Below are positions 37,522 to 46,649 of a DNA stretch of 64,000 nt, one piece after another. Under the pieces are notes generated by a model that worked only from the letters and a program-made list of their open reading frames with translations, was not told where the DNA came from and ran no database searches. The DNA comes from Hyphomicrobiales bacterium. GTDB lineage: Bacteria > Pseudomonadota > Alphaproteobacteria > Rhizobiales > Rhizobiaceae. The stretch is taken from positions 62,001-126,000 of the forward strand of contig UCJA01000011.1 in NCBI GenBank assembly GCA_900472675.1, given 5' to 3'. Made by a program: the position numbers and the translations under genes. Every line of letters starts with the position of its first letter. Position 1 is the first letter of the stretch.

Positions 37522-38325
37522 ATGACGAAGGGTCCTGCCCCGCCGCCGGACGACCTGAACTCCTTCCTGGAGGATGAGCGCGGCTTTTTCGCCGAACAAC
37601 TCGCAAAACCCAAAAACACCGGAAAAGTGCCGAGCCTGATCGACAACGGGCGCGTGGAACACTTCCATGGCCATCGCGACCGGCTGCGCGAGAAATACCG
37701 GGAGCATGGCGATACTTCGCTTGCGGACTACGAGATCCTCGAGCTGCTGCTGTTCCGCTCCATTCCGCGGCGCGACACCAAGCCGCTTGCGAAGACGCTG
37801 ATCTCGCGCTTCGGGAGCCTTGCAGGCGTGCTCGGCGCGCCGCTTGGCCTGTTGCAGGAGGTGAAGGGCATCGGCGAAGCGGTGGCGCTCGATCTGAAGC
37901 TGGTGGCGACCGTCGGGCAGCGCATGCTGAAAAGCGAGCTTCGTGAAAAGCAGGTGCTGTCGTCCTGGTCGGCGGTGATCGACTATTGCCACGCCGTCAT
38001 GGCCTTCGAGACGCGTGAGCAATTCCGGATCCTGTTCCTCGACAAGCGCAACGTGCTGATCTCTGACGAAGTCCAGAGCCAGGGCACGGTCGACCACACG
38101 CCGGTCTATCCGCGCGAAGTGGTGCGCCGCGCGCTGGAGCTGTCCGCAACCGCCATCATCCTGGTCCACAATCATCCCAGCGGCGATCCGACGCCGTCAC
38201 GCGCCGACATCGACATGACCCGAACCATCGTCGACACGGCCAAGCCGCTTGGCATCACCGTCCACGACCATATCATCGTGGGCAAGGACGGCCATGCCAG
38301 CCTGCGCGGACTGCAGCTGATCTAG
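37522..38325 (+). CDS. radC: RadC family JAB-domain protein
   Basis: 267 residues. N-terminal helix-hairpin-helix-like region ([17 protein letters not shown]), then a JAB/MPN metalloprotease-like core with [18 protein letters not shown]. Named RadC, although the once-proposed repair role is doubtful. GAGGTGAG precedes the ATG. Last of the sfsA-map-radC run. Confidence 0.93.
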   Translation: MTKGPAPPPDDLNSFLEDERGFFAEQLAKPKNTGKVPSLIDNGRVEHFHGHRDRLREKYREHGDTSLADYEILELLLFRSIPRRDTKPLAKTLISRFGSLAGVLGAPLGLLQEVKGIGEAVALDLKLVATVGQRMLKSELREKQVLSSWSAVIDYCHAVMAFETREQFRILFLDKRNVLISDEVQSQGTVDHTPVYPREVVRRALELSATAIILVHNHPSGDPTPSRADIDMTRTIVDTAKPLGITVHDHIIVGKDGHASLRGLQLI

Positions 38326-38522
38326 GCGATGATGCGCTTGGATCCGGCGGTCGATCACCCTCGCCCCGCGATACGCTTTTGCGCATCGTCAATACCTGCC
38401 CAGGCTGCAGGCAAAGAAGGCAGCAACATCATTGCGCGTGATGCAATCAAACATTTAGATTAGCCTGATAGGGAAGAACCAAAGCAGCTAAGCCGCTGCA
38501 GAGTCCCGGATCGGAGCATCTC

Positions 38523-40010
38523 ATGAACGAATACGACCTCATCGTCGTTGGCAGCGGGCCTGCTGGCCGTCGCGCTGCCATTCAGGCCGCCAAGCTTGGA
38601 AAGAAGGTCGTCGTGATCGAGCAGGGCCGCCGGGTCGGCGGCGTGTCGGTCCATACCGGCACCATTCCTTCCAAGACCATGCGCGAAACGGCACTCAACC
38701 TGTCCGGCTGGCGCGAGCGCGGCTTTTACGGCAAGGCCTACCGCGTCAAGGAAGAGATCAGCGCCGAGGATCTGCGTCGCCGCCTGCTGATCACGCTCGA
38801 CCATGAGGTCGAGGTGCTGGAGCATCAGTTTGCGCGCAATCGCGTACAGCACCTGCGCGGCAAGGCGAGCTTCGTCACGCCGGACACAATGCAGATCCTG
38901 AAGGACGACGGCGAAACCCTGCATGTGGTGGGCAAGAGCATTCTGCTCGCCGTCGGCACGCGGCCCTTCCGGCCGGACTCCATGCCGTTCGACGGCAAGA
39001 CGGTGGTCGACAGCGACGAACTCCTGGAAATCCAGGCGCTGCCGCGCTCCATGGTGGTGATCGGCGCCGGCGTTATCGGCATCGAGTATGCGACGATCTT
39101 CAGCGCGCTCGACACGGCGGTGACCGTTATCGACCCGAAACCCACCATGCTGGAGTTCATCGACAAGGAGATTGTCGAGGACTTCACCTACCAGCTGCGC
39201 GACCGCAACATGAAGCTTCTGCTCGGCCAGAAGGCCGAGAAGGTGGAACGTCTGCCGGACGGCAAGGTGTCCGTGCAGGTCGATACGGGCCGGCGCATCA
39301 TCACGGACATGGTGCTGTTTGCCGCGGGCCGAATCGGCGCAACGGATACGCTCAACCTGGCCGCCGCGGGCCTCGAAGCCGACAGCCGCGGGCGCCTCAA
39401 GGTGAACCCCGAGACCTTCCAGACCTCCGTGCCGCATATCTTTGCGGCCGGCGACGTGGTTGGCTTTCCAAGCCTTGCCTCGACTTCCATGGAACAGGGC
39501 CGTATCGCTGCCCGTGTCGCCGTCGGTGCGATCGGCATGGAGCCGCAGAAGTATTTTCCCTATGGCATCTATGCGGTACCGGAAATCTCCACCTGCGGGT
39601 TGACCGAGGAAGAGATGAAGGAGCGCGGCATTCCCTACGAATGCGGCATCGCCCGCTTTCGGGAAACCTCGCGCGGTCATATCATGGGGCTGGAAAGCGG
39701 CCTGCTGAAGCTGATCTTCTCGCTGAAGACGCGGCGCCTGCTAGGCGTCCACATCGTCGGCGAAGGTGCCACCGAGCTCGTGCACATCGGTCAGGCGGTG
39801 CTAAACCTGAAGGGCACGGTCGAGTACTTCGTGGAAAACACGTTCAACTATCCGACGCTCGCCGAAGCCTACAAGATCGCCGGCCTCGACGCGTGGAACC
39901 GGATGGGCGAGATTTCCAAGGAAGCGCCCTCTCCTTCCACGCAGCCGCAGGATCCGCTGGTTGCGGAAGTCACGACGCCTGCCGTGGCAGAAAGCACTCC
40001 TGCCGAATAA
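38523..40010 (+). CDS. sthA: Soluble pyridine nucleotide transhydrogenase
   Basis: 495-residue flavoprotein of the disulfide-reductase superfamily. FAD motif GSGPAGRRAAIQAAKLGKK, NAD motif GAGVIGIEYATIF and AAGDVVGFPSLAST are clear. The redox Cys pair is replaced (VGGVSVHTGTIPSKTMRE), as in SthA rather than lipoamide dehydrogenase. Balances NADPH and NADH. The ~20-residue C-terminal tail is rich in Ala, Pro and Thr. 197 bp upstream carries no gene. Confidence 0.92.
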   Translation: MNEYDLIVVGSGPAGRRAAIQAAKLGKKVVVIEQGRRVGGVSVHTGTIPSKTMRETALNLSGWRERGFYGKAYRVKEEISAEDLRRRLLITLDHEVEVLEHQFARNRVQHLRGKASFVTPDTMQILKDDGETLHVVGKSILLAVGTRPFRPDSMPFDGKTVVDSDELLEIQALPRSMVVIGAGVIGIEYATIFSALDTAVTVIDPKPTMLEFIDKEIVEDFTYQLRDRNMKLLLGQKAEKVERLPDGKVSVQVDTGRRIITDMVLFAAGRIGATDTLNLAAAGLEADSRGRLKVNPETFQTSVPHIFAAGDVVGFPSLASTSMEQGRIAARVAVGAIGMEPQKYFPYGIYAVPEISTCGLTEEEMKERGIPYECGIARFRETSRGHIMGLESGLLKLIFSLKTRRLLGVHIVGEGATELVHIGQAVLNLKGTVEYFVENTFNYPTLAEAYKIAGLDAWNRMGEISKEAPSPSTQPQDPLVAEVTTPAVAESTPAE

Positions 40011-40142
40011 TGTTGCCGCGGCCCGCACTCAGTGGCGGGCCCGGCCTCCTGCTCTATGTCGCAGTGCCGGCCGTCAGTCTCGCGATGATCCGCCGGAGAC
40101 GCCGTTCACAGCGCACTCCCGCTCTAAATTCCAGGCATGAAA

Positions 40143-40168
40143 AAAGCCGCGTCGGATGACGCGGCTTT
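40143..40168. terminator. Terminator between sthA and rpsD
   Basis: Perfect 11-bp stem AAAGCCGCGTC / GACGCGGCTTT with a 4-nt loop. A-run on one side and T-run on the other, so it can work for rpsD (minus) and sthA (plus). Confidence 0.88.
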
Positions 40169-40204
40169 GATTTTTCCGTCAACGGCGCCCCGAAGGGCTT
40201 GCCA

Positions 40205-40822
40205 TTAACGCGAGTAGAATTCGACGACCAGCTGCGGTTCCATGATGACGGCGTAAGGCACGTCGGACAGGGTCGGCACGCGGGCGAAGGTTGCAACCAT
40301 CTTGTTGTGGTCGACTTCGATGTAGTCCGGAACGTCGCGTTCAGCCAGCGACACGGCTTCCAGAACCGTGGTCAGCTGCTTTGACTTCTGGCGCACTTCG
40401 ACCACGTCGCCGGCCTTGCAACGGTAGGAACCGATGTTGACCTTGACGCCGTTGACGGTGACGTGGCCGTGGTTGACGAACTGACGGGCAGCGAAGACAG
40501 TCGGTACGAACTTGGCGCGGTATACAACCGCATCAAGACGCGACTCGAGCAGGCCGATCAGGTTCTCGGAGGTGTCACCCTTGCGACGGTTGGCTTCGTC
40601 GTAGATCGAGCGGAACTGCTTTTCGCGCAGGTCGCCGTAGTAGCCCTTCAGCTTCTGCTTGGCGCGCAGCTGCACGCCGAAGTCGGAAAGCTTGCCCTTG
40701 CGGCGCTGACCGTGCTGGCCAGGACCGTATTCGCGGCGGTTAACCGGCGACTTCGGGCGGCCCCAGATGTTCTCGCCCATACGGCGATCGATTTTGTACT
40801 TGGATGATGCGCGCTTGCTCAT
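40205..40822 (-). CDS. rpsD: 30S ribosomal protein S4
   Basis: 205 residues. Begins [21 protein letters not shown], with the S4 RNA-binding domain containing [20 protein letters not shown] and the C-terminal GDVVEVR region. Primary 16S rRNA binder. AAGGGA lies six bases before ATG 40822. Stands alone, not in the alpha operon, as usual in alphaproteobacteria. Confidence 0.97.
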   Translation of the reverse strand: MSKRASSKYKIDRRMGENIWGRPKSPVNRREYGPGQHGQRRKGKLSDFGVQLRAKQKLKGYYGDLREKQFRSIYDEANRRKGDTSENLIGLLESRLDAVVYRAKFVPTVFAARQFVNHGHVTVNGVKVNIGSYRCKAGDVVEVRQKSKQLTTVLEAVSLAERDVPDYIEVDHNKMVATFARVPTLSDVPYAVIMEPQLVVEFYSR

Positions 40823-40962
40823 CGTGATTCCCTTCATAGCGTTAGACCAGTCCGTTGCCAGACTGGTTCAAGGAAACACGCCCTCCTCTGAGTTCCGATT
40901 TAGGACCTCTGACAGGCTTCTCACGAAAGCGACCGGAGAAAACCACGGGACATGTCAAATGA

Positions 40963-40988
40963 AACACCGGGCGTTGCCACCCGGTGTT
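40963..40988 (-). terminator. Probable terminator of the alkaline phosphatase gene
   Basis: Stem AACACCGGG / CCCGGTGTT with an 8-nt loop, followed on the minus strand by TTTCATTTG. 57 bp past the stop of the phosphatase gene. Confidence 0.6.
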
Positions 40989-41044
40989 GCTGGGTCTTTA
41001 GGGGCATGCGGCGCGGAAGTCAACAGTTGCGCGCCGCTTGAAGC

Positions 41045-42496
41045 CTATTTCATTGCGGCTTTCTGCTTCAGGCTCAGCGCATCGCTGATCGTGTAGAACA
41101 GATCCGTCTGGTCCGTCAGGCCGGTGACGTTGGCGCCGCGCGGGCCATAGGCTGCAATGCGCAGCTGGCTGCCGGTGTGGCCCTGGTCGTCGGCGCTGTC
41201 GGAATTGCCGTAGCTGACCGCCATGACTGCGCCGTCCTTGGTCATCAGCGCTTCGGTCAGGCCAGGGGCCTTTTCTGCTGCGTCGATGATCTGGCTGGCA
41301 TGGGCGTGGTCGGCGGTGACGATGACGAGCGTGTGGCCGTCAGCCTTGGCGAACTTCAGCGCTTCCTGGACAGCTTCGTCCAGGTCTACCGTTTCGCCGA
41401 TCTGGCCGCATGGGTTGGCGGCATGATCCTGCTTGTCGATGGAAGCGCCTTCCACCTGCAGGAAGAAGCCCTTGTCATTGCCCTTCAAGAGGTCGATCGC
41501 CTTGGTGGTCATCTGCGAAAGCGTCGGCGTGGACGCCGTGCGCTTTTCGTTCGGCTTGCAGGTGACCGGCTCTTTTTCAATATTGCCGTAGTGGCTGGCC
41601 TTGGGGCCTTCCCAGCGAACCGGCATGTTGCCGTCGGCAAACAGGCCGAGAAGCGGTTGGCTGTCGCCGGCCTTGGTGACGGCCTGCATCTCGTCGAGGT
41701 TGGTGACAATCTTGTAGCCGCGAGCTTCGGCCTGTTCCTTGAGCGTCTTGTCCTTCCACTCGCCTGCACGGGCGGTTTCAGTAAAGCTCTTGGCGCCGCC
41801 GCCGAGGGTGACGTCGGCACGGGCGTTGATGAGCTGTTCGGTGATGGAGCCAAGACCACCATTTTCCAGAGCGTTGGTCGGGCATTTTTCAGCGGTCGAG
41901 GACGGCGCGTAGCACTTGCGCTGCGTCACATGAGCGATCTGCACGGCCGGCGTCGCATCCTGCAGCTCGGCGGTCGAGACGTTGCCGGTGGCGATGCCCG
42001 CAGCCTTTGCCATTTCGAGCAGGGTCTGGTGCGGCTGTTCCTTGATGTCCACGCCGATCGCGCCGTTGTAGCTCTTCACGCCGGTTGCCCAGGCGGTGCC
42101 GGAGGCTGCCGAGTCGGTCACGTAGGTCGGCTTGCCCGTCTTCTTGTCGAGCGAATAATGGGTGTACTGGCCGGTGATCGGCAGGGCATCGATACCGGCG
42201 AAGAACTGGCCGGCGCCGACTGCGTAGTTACGGGCCACGGTGATTTCCGAATCGCCCATGCCATCGCCGATCAACAGGATGACGTTCTTCGGCTTGCCGT
42301 CGACGATGGAAGCGCGGAAGGCTTCGGTGATGTCGCCGGTCAGGCGGCGGGCGCCACCCGGCTGGCTGAGTTCGCCCTGGGCAGCGCGCTGCATGAGCTT
42401 GTCGGCATCCTGCGCATGGGCGACGAACGCTGCGGAAGACGCAAGCAGGGACGCAGCAAGAAGGACGGAAACGGAACGGCGATTGGCTAAGCGCAT
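41045..42496 (-). CDS. phoA: Alkaline phosphatase (PhoA family), exported
   Basis: 483 residues with a Sec signal peptide (cleavage near VAHAQD). Metal and catalytic motifs: [12 protein letters not shown], the nucleophile Ser in [30 protein letters not shown] and [13 protein letters not shown] periplasmic phosphomonoesterase. GGAG sits eight bases before ATG 42496; the GTG at 42505 is too close to it. A CTGTCAC half-site lies upstream but I could not see a full Pho box. Confidence 0.92.
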   Translation of the reverse strand: MRLANRRSVSVLLAASLLASSAAFVAHAQDADKLMQRAAQGELSQPGGARRLTGDITEAFRASIVDGKPKNVILLIGDGMGDSEITVARNYAVGAGQFFAGIDALPITGQYTHYSLDKKTGKPTYVTDSAASGTAWATGVKSYNGAIGVDIKEQPHQTLLEMAKAAGIATGNVSTAELQDATPAVQIAHVTQRKCYAPSSTAEKCPTNALENGGLGSITEQLINARADVTLGGGAKSFTETARAGEWKDKTLKEQAEARGYKIVTNLDEMQAVTKAGDSQPLLGLFADGNMPVRWEGPKASHYGNIEKEPVTCKPNEKRTASTPTLSQMTTKAIDLLKGNDKGFFLQVEGASIDKQDHAANPCGQIGETVDLDEAVQEALKFAKADGHTLVIVTADHAHASQIIDAAEKAPGLTEALMTKDGAVMAVSYGNSDSADDQGHTGSQLRIAAYGPRGANVTGLTDQTDLFYTISDALSLKQKAAMK

Positions 42497-42580
42497 GGCG
42501 TGCACTCCTGTAGCGGGTGAGTTGGCTCGCCCGCTCTACCCCCGCTGCGTGTAGCGGATGTGACAGCAGCGTGAAATGCG

Positions 42581-44101
42581 CTACTCGGCCGCCAAGCCGG
42601 CCTCAGCGCCATCCGGTGCATCGGCGCTTCCCGGTGCAGTCTCCGCCTGGAGATCGGGAAAAGCAACGATCCGCTTGCCGGAAAAATCCGAATGCACGAC
42701 GACCAGGCCCTGCTCCTCGAAATAGCCGAGCAGGCGGCGAGCCCTTCTCGCGGAATGGGTGCCGTAGGCGCGGGCAATGCGGGCATCTGATGGGCAGGGT
42801 TCGCCTGTCAGGGCCGCCTTCGCCATCATCAGGAACACACCCTGAAGGTCGTCGGATACCGAATTCGACAGGGACAGCACCGTTTCCCAGGCCTCGCTTG
42901 CCGCCATCGCGGCATCGACGCCGGACCTTGCGATCGCGGTGCGCCGGCGAAATTCGCCCAGCGACAACGGCGGGCCGGGCAGCCGGCGCATGCGGGAACG
43001 CACGAGGAAATCCTGAAACAGCACGGCATCGGTGCGGTAGGCCGATTGCGGATCGTCGAGGATCTCCGACATCACGGCCATCAGTCTGTCTTCCCGCTCC
43101 TCGGCCGACAGGACCGGCTGGGGAGTGCGGGGCTCTGCTGCGGCAAGCGGCATGGCAGCCGGCGTGGAGCGTGACAGTTCGGCCAGGATATCCGTCGTCG
43201 GACGCGGCGCCGGCGTGGCACGTCTTGCCACCAGCGGACGGGTAAATTCTTCCGGGTCGGGCGTGAAAATCAGGTCCTCGACGTCTTCATAGGCTTCCGG
43301 CAGCGGCATGAGTTTCGGGCTGGACGATCGCGCCGAGGTTTCGACATTTCCGATCACGATCGGCATCGGACGGCGCGACAGGGCTGGTCCGAGGGCCACG
43401 AAATTGCCGCGCTTGAGGTCACGGAACATCTCCGCCTGGCGGCGGTCCATGCCAAGCAGGTCGGCGGCGCGGGCCATGTCGATATCGAGAAAGGTGCGGC
43501 CCATCAGGAAGTTGGAGGCTTCCGCTGCCACGTTCTTGGCAAGCTTGGCCAGCCGCTGGGTGGCGATAACACCGGCGAGGCCACGCTTGCGGCCCCGGCA
43601 CATCAGGTTGGTCATGGCACCGAGCGACTGCTTGCGTGCCTCTTCGGACACATCGCCGGCGACGGCGGGGGCAAACATCTGCGCCTCGTCGACTACCACC
43701 AGGACCGGGTACCAGTAGTCACGATCGGCATCGAACAGGCCATTGAGGAAGGCGGCCGCGGCCCGCATCTGTTCCTCGAGATCGAGCCCTTCGAGTGTCA
43801 GCACGCAGGAGACACGGTTCTTGCGGATGCGGTTGGCGATGCCGGAAAGCTCGGCCTCCGACCGCTCGCCGTCCACGACGACATGCCCGTATTTCTCGGA
43901 CAGGGTGACGAAATCGCCTTCGGGATCGATGACCACCTGCTGCACCCAGGGTGCCGACTGCTCGAGCAGGCGCCGCAGAAGATGCGACTTGCCGGAGCCG
44001 GAATTGCCCTGCACAAGCAGGCGCGTCGCCAGAAGCTCCTCGATATCGAGCGAAGCGGGCGTACCGCCCGCCACGGTTCCCATATCGATTCCAACCTGCA
44101 C
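42581..44101 (-). CDS. HerA/VirB4-like ATP-binding protein
   Basis: 506 residues. Walker A VQGNSGSGKSHLLRRLLE near residue 35, IDPEGDF, Walker B VLVVVDEAQMFAP and the arginine-rich CRGRKRGLAGVIATQRL typical of HerA-like motor ATPases. The C-terminal half is a Pro/Ala linker plus a winged-helix-like end. Function unknown in rhizobia; HerA relatives move DNA or serve defence systems. GTG 44101 has GAGG seven bases upstream. It follows the DUF1127 and murI regions and does not form a clear operon. Confidence 0.8.
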   Translation of the reverse strand: MQVGIDMGTVAGGTPASLDIEELLATRLLVQGNSGSGKSHLLRRLLEQSAPWVQQVVIDPEGDFVTLSEKYGHVVVDGERSEAELSGIANRIRKNRVSCVLTLEGLDLEEQMRAAAAFLNGLFDADRDYWYPVLVVVDEAQMFAPAVAGDVSEEARKQSLGAMTNLMCRGRKRGLAGVIATQRLAKLAKNVAAEASNFLMGRTFLDIDMARAADLLGMDRRQAEMFRDLKRGNFVALGPALSRRPMPIVIGNVETSARSSSPKLMPLPEAYEDVEDLIFTPDPEEFTRPLVARRATPAPRPTTDILAELSRSTPAAMPLAAAEPRTPQPVLSAEEREDRLMAVMSEILDDPQSAYRTDAVLFQDFLVRSRMRRLPGPPLSLGEFRRRTAIARSGVDAAMAASEAWETVLSLSNSVSDDLQGVFLMMAKAALTGEPCPSDARIARAYGTHSARRARRLLGYFEEQGLVVVHSDFSGKRIVAFPDLQAETAPGSADAPDGAEAGLAAE

Positions 44102-44341
44102 CTTAAAACCTCGTAAGCCGTATTCCGGTGGCGACCAATGGCGCCAACTTTCGACGTCTAGCAGAGATCAGGATTCGTTTCGCGGGGCAACATCAAGAAT
44201 GCACAGGCTTTGCGGCTGGTTCAGGCTGCCGCCCGGCGGAGGTCGAGCGACAGATATCCATCCTCCTGCTGTTTCTGGCAGGAGGATGGATGAGACAGGC
44301 TGCCTAGCCGCTCAGAAGCCGGCGCACCGGCGGCCCGCGGG

Positions 44342-44584
44342 TCACAGCTGTGACCTCCTGTGGCCGAAGCCGATCGGCTCACCGATGAGGCGACGCCCCA
44401 GTGTGCGGTCGACCGGCTCCACGCCGATATCGCGCAACATGTGATCGTCGAGATCCTGGAGGCTGTTGACCGCGTGACGGCGGCGGAAGGCAGAAGCGAA
44501 CAGGGCGTGCGCGATCCTCCAGAACCCGTATTCGCGATGCAGATCGTCGACAGCGTCGACAACCATAAGCTGTGCTTTGGACAT
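44342..44584 (-). CDS. DUF1127 domain protein
   Basis: 80 residues from ATG 44584. The DUF1127 core is NSLQDLDDHMLRDIGVEPVD in the second half, preceded by a helical AHALFASAFRRRHAV. An in-frame GTG at 44641 would give 99 residues but lacks a ribosome site. Small DUF1127 proteins in alphaproteobacteria are thought to act in RNA turnover or phosphate and carbon responses; the role here is unknown. Confidence 0.8.
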   Translation of the reverse strand: MSKAQLMVVDAVDDLHREYGFWRIAHALFASAFRRRHAVNSLQDLDDHMLRDIGVEPVDRTLGRRLIGEPIGFGHRRSQL

Positions 44585-44725
44585 GGGTCTTCGTTCCCGC
44601 GGCGTCGCAGCGGCGGGTCCTTTCAAGGGTGTGGAAGACACGCGTCAGCGCGACGATGCCACACGGACATGCGCGATGCCGACTTGCGTCAACCTGGTTG
44701 AGAAAATGGTCGTAAGGTTATGAGA

Positions 44726-44836
44726 TTAGGCGGAATACGCCTGTCGGGGGCAAACATCGATCGTGCCGGAAAGCAGTCGGGTTCGGGTTGCCACATATCC
44801 GCCAGAGAGGCGCATCGCGGAGATAAAATCTGTCAT
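44726..44836 (-). CDS. Small ORF with strong ribosome site (36 residues)
   Basis: 36 codons starting MTDFISAMRLSGGYVATRTR. AGGAGG lies seven bases before the ATG, the best Shine-Dalgarno sequence in this area. It sits about 140 bp upstream of the DUF1127 gene on the same strand and may share its message. Upstream minus-strand sequence repeats TTGCA-type motifs (ATTTGCAACAC, GATTGCACTC). Too short to assign; could be a leader peptide or a small stress protein. Confidence 0.5.
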   Translation of the reverse strand: MTDFISAMRLSGGYVATRTRLLSGTIDVCPRQAYSA

Positions 44837-44968
44837 GGGTGCGCCTCCTTTCAATAGAATTGCGGATTGAGAGAAATTGGCATAGCTCATCGACACGGAC
44901 AAGAGTGCAATCTGCGTTTGCAGAGGATCGCGGCGGAGTGTTGCAAATGCGCACCAGCCGCCGGTGGG

Positions 44969-45769
44969 TCAGCGGCTGCGGAGACCAAAGCCCTGGATTA
45001 GACGGGTAGTCGCGAAATCCGGCGTTCCGGCTGTGAAGACGGCAAAGTCGTAGTCTTCCGGATGCACGGCGCCCTCGACCTGCGGGACCTTGCGACGGGC
45101 CTGGCGAGCGATCGCCTCTGCCGGATCGAGCCAATCGACCGGCCAGGGTGCCAGCCGGCGAAACAGGTTGGCCATGAAAGGATAGTGGGTGCAGGCAAGG
45201 ACGACGATGTCCGTCCTGCGGCCATCCTTCTCCACGAAGCAGGGGGAGATCTCGGCCAGCACGGCCTCGTCGGACAGCGGCTCGCCGCGGATATAGGCTT
45301 CGGCCATGCGAGCGAGGTTTTCCGAGCCGACCAGCCGCACATGACATTGCGTGGCGAAGGACTGGATCAGGTCGCGGGTATAGGCGCGCTTAACCGTTCC
45401 GGGCGTTGCCAGCACCGAGACAAGGCCCGATCGCGTGCGCTCGGCGGCGGGCTTGATGGCCGGTACCGTGCCGACAAAGGTCATCTGCGGGAAGGCTTCG
45501 CGAAGGGCGGCGCCTGCCAGGGTGAATGCCGTGTTGCAGGCGACAATGCAGATCTCCGGCGCGTAGTCGGCGATCAGCGTCTCGAACAGGGTGAGGATGC
45601 GCGCTTTCAGCGCGTCCTCTTCCCAACTGCCATAGGGAAAGGCTGCGTCATCGGCGACATAGATAAAGCCCCGTTCCGGCATGAGCACGCGGGCTTCGCG
45701 CAGGACGGTCAGACCGCCGATGCCCGAATCGAACATCAGGATGGGTTTCAGGTCACTCGTCGCTGCCAT
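44969..45769 (-). CDS. murI: Glutamate racemase
   Basis: 266 residues. Supplies D-glutamate for peptidoglycan. Seen: [14 protein letters not shown], the first catalytic Cys in [12 protein letters not shown] and the second in [12 protein letters not shown]. Start ATG 45769, which overlaps the end of the methyltransferase gene by 17 bp; the frame continues far upstream within that gene but without racemase similarity. Confidence 0.93.
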   Translation of the reverse strand: MAATSDLKPILMFDSGIGGLTVLREARVLMPERGFIYVADDAAFPYGSWEEDALKARILTLFETLIADYAPEICIVACNTAFTLAGAALREAFPQMTFVGTVPAIKPAAERTRSGLVSVLATPGTVKRAYTRDLIQSFATQCHVRLVGSENLARMAEAYIRGEPLSDEAVLAEISPCFVEKDGRRTDIVVLACTHYPFMANLFRRLAPWPVDWLDPAEAIARQARRKVPQVEGAVHPEDYDFAVFTAGTPDFATTRLIQGFGLRSR

Positions 45770-46592
45770 TGCCTTCTGTCTCCCCAGCCGCGTCGGCCTT
45801 CTTTTGTCTCGGCGTGGTTTTCCTTGGCCACTGACGCGGAAAAGCATCCAGGGACTTGATGACGCCGCGGAAGACGCTGACTTCCTGCTCCGAAAAGCTG
45901 CGCCGCGACAGGACCGCACGAAGATTGTCGATCATCTTCGGTTTCTTTTCGGACGGGTGGAAATAGCCGCGGGCATCCAGAGCCTCCTCGAGCTGCTCGA
46001 ACAGACCGAAGACCTGTTCCTTCGTCGAGGGTCGCTGCTCGATCGGCTGGAAGCGGGTTTCTTCGATATCGCCCATGCCGGATTTCATCCAGTCATAGGA
46101 CATCAGCAGCACAGCCTGGGCGATGTTGAGCGAGGCAAAAGCGGGATTGACCGGGAAGGTAACGATCTCGTCGGCGAGCGCCACCTCCTCATTGCTCAAG
46201 CCCCACCGCTCACGGCCGAACAGGATGCCGGTCTTTTCGCCCGCCTTGAATTTCTCGCGCAATGTGGACGCTGCATAGACTGGCGAGCGGACGGCCTTGA
46301 ACCCATACCGCTCGCGCGCCGTGGTGGCATAGACGAAGTTCAGGTCGCGGATCGCGTCTTCGAGCGTGTCGAAAACCACCGCTCCATCAATGACATGATC
46401 GGCCTTCGACGCTGCGGACCTCGCCTTTTCGCTCGGCCAGCCGTCGCGCGGGCTGACGAGGCGCAGTTCCGCCAAACCGAAATTCGCCATGGCGCGGGCC
46501 ACCATTCCGATGTTTTCACCGAGCTGCGGCTCGACCAGGATGATGGCCGGTCCTTCCGCAATCAGTTCTCTTTCGCTGTTCGTACCTGACAT
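45753..46592 (-). CDS. SpoU/TrmJ-like tRNA/rRNA 2'-O-methyltransferase
   Basis: 279 residues with a SPOUT methyltransferase fold: [41 protein letters not shown] and [17 protein letters not shown] form the trefoil-knot SAM site. A C-terminal extension ends in a Lys-rich tail. Most like TrmJ, which methylates position 32 of tRNA, but the exact target is uncertain. Overlaps murI. Confidence 0.9.
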   Translation of the reverse strand: MSGTNSERELIAEGPAIILVEPQLGENIGMVARAMANFGLAELRLVSPRDGWPSEKARSAASKADHVIDGAVVFDTLEDAIRDLNFVYATTARERYGFKAVRSPVYAASTLREKFKAGEKTGILFGRERWGLSNEEVALADEIVTFPVNPAFASLNIAQAVLLMSYDWMKSGMGDIEETRFQPIEQRPSTKEQVFGLFEQLEEALDARGYFHPSEKKPKMIDNLRAVLSRRSFSEQEVSVFRGVIKSLDAFPRQWPRKTTPRQKKADAAGETEGNGSDE

Positions 46593-46649
46593 ATCCGTTT
46601 CCGATTGTTTTGCCGGCAATACCGATCCCCTCCGGTGCCGGCAAGCGTC

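Noticed and set aside
42497..42580. Pho box upstream of the alkaline phosphatase
   Set aside because: Only a CTGTCAC half-site is seen; the second half does not fit the direct-repeat consensus.
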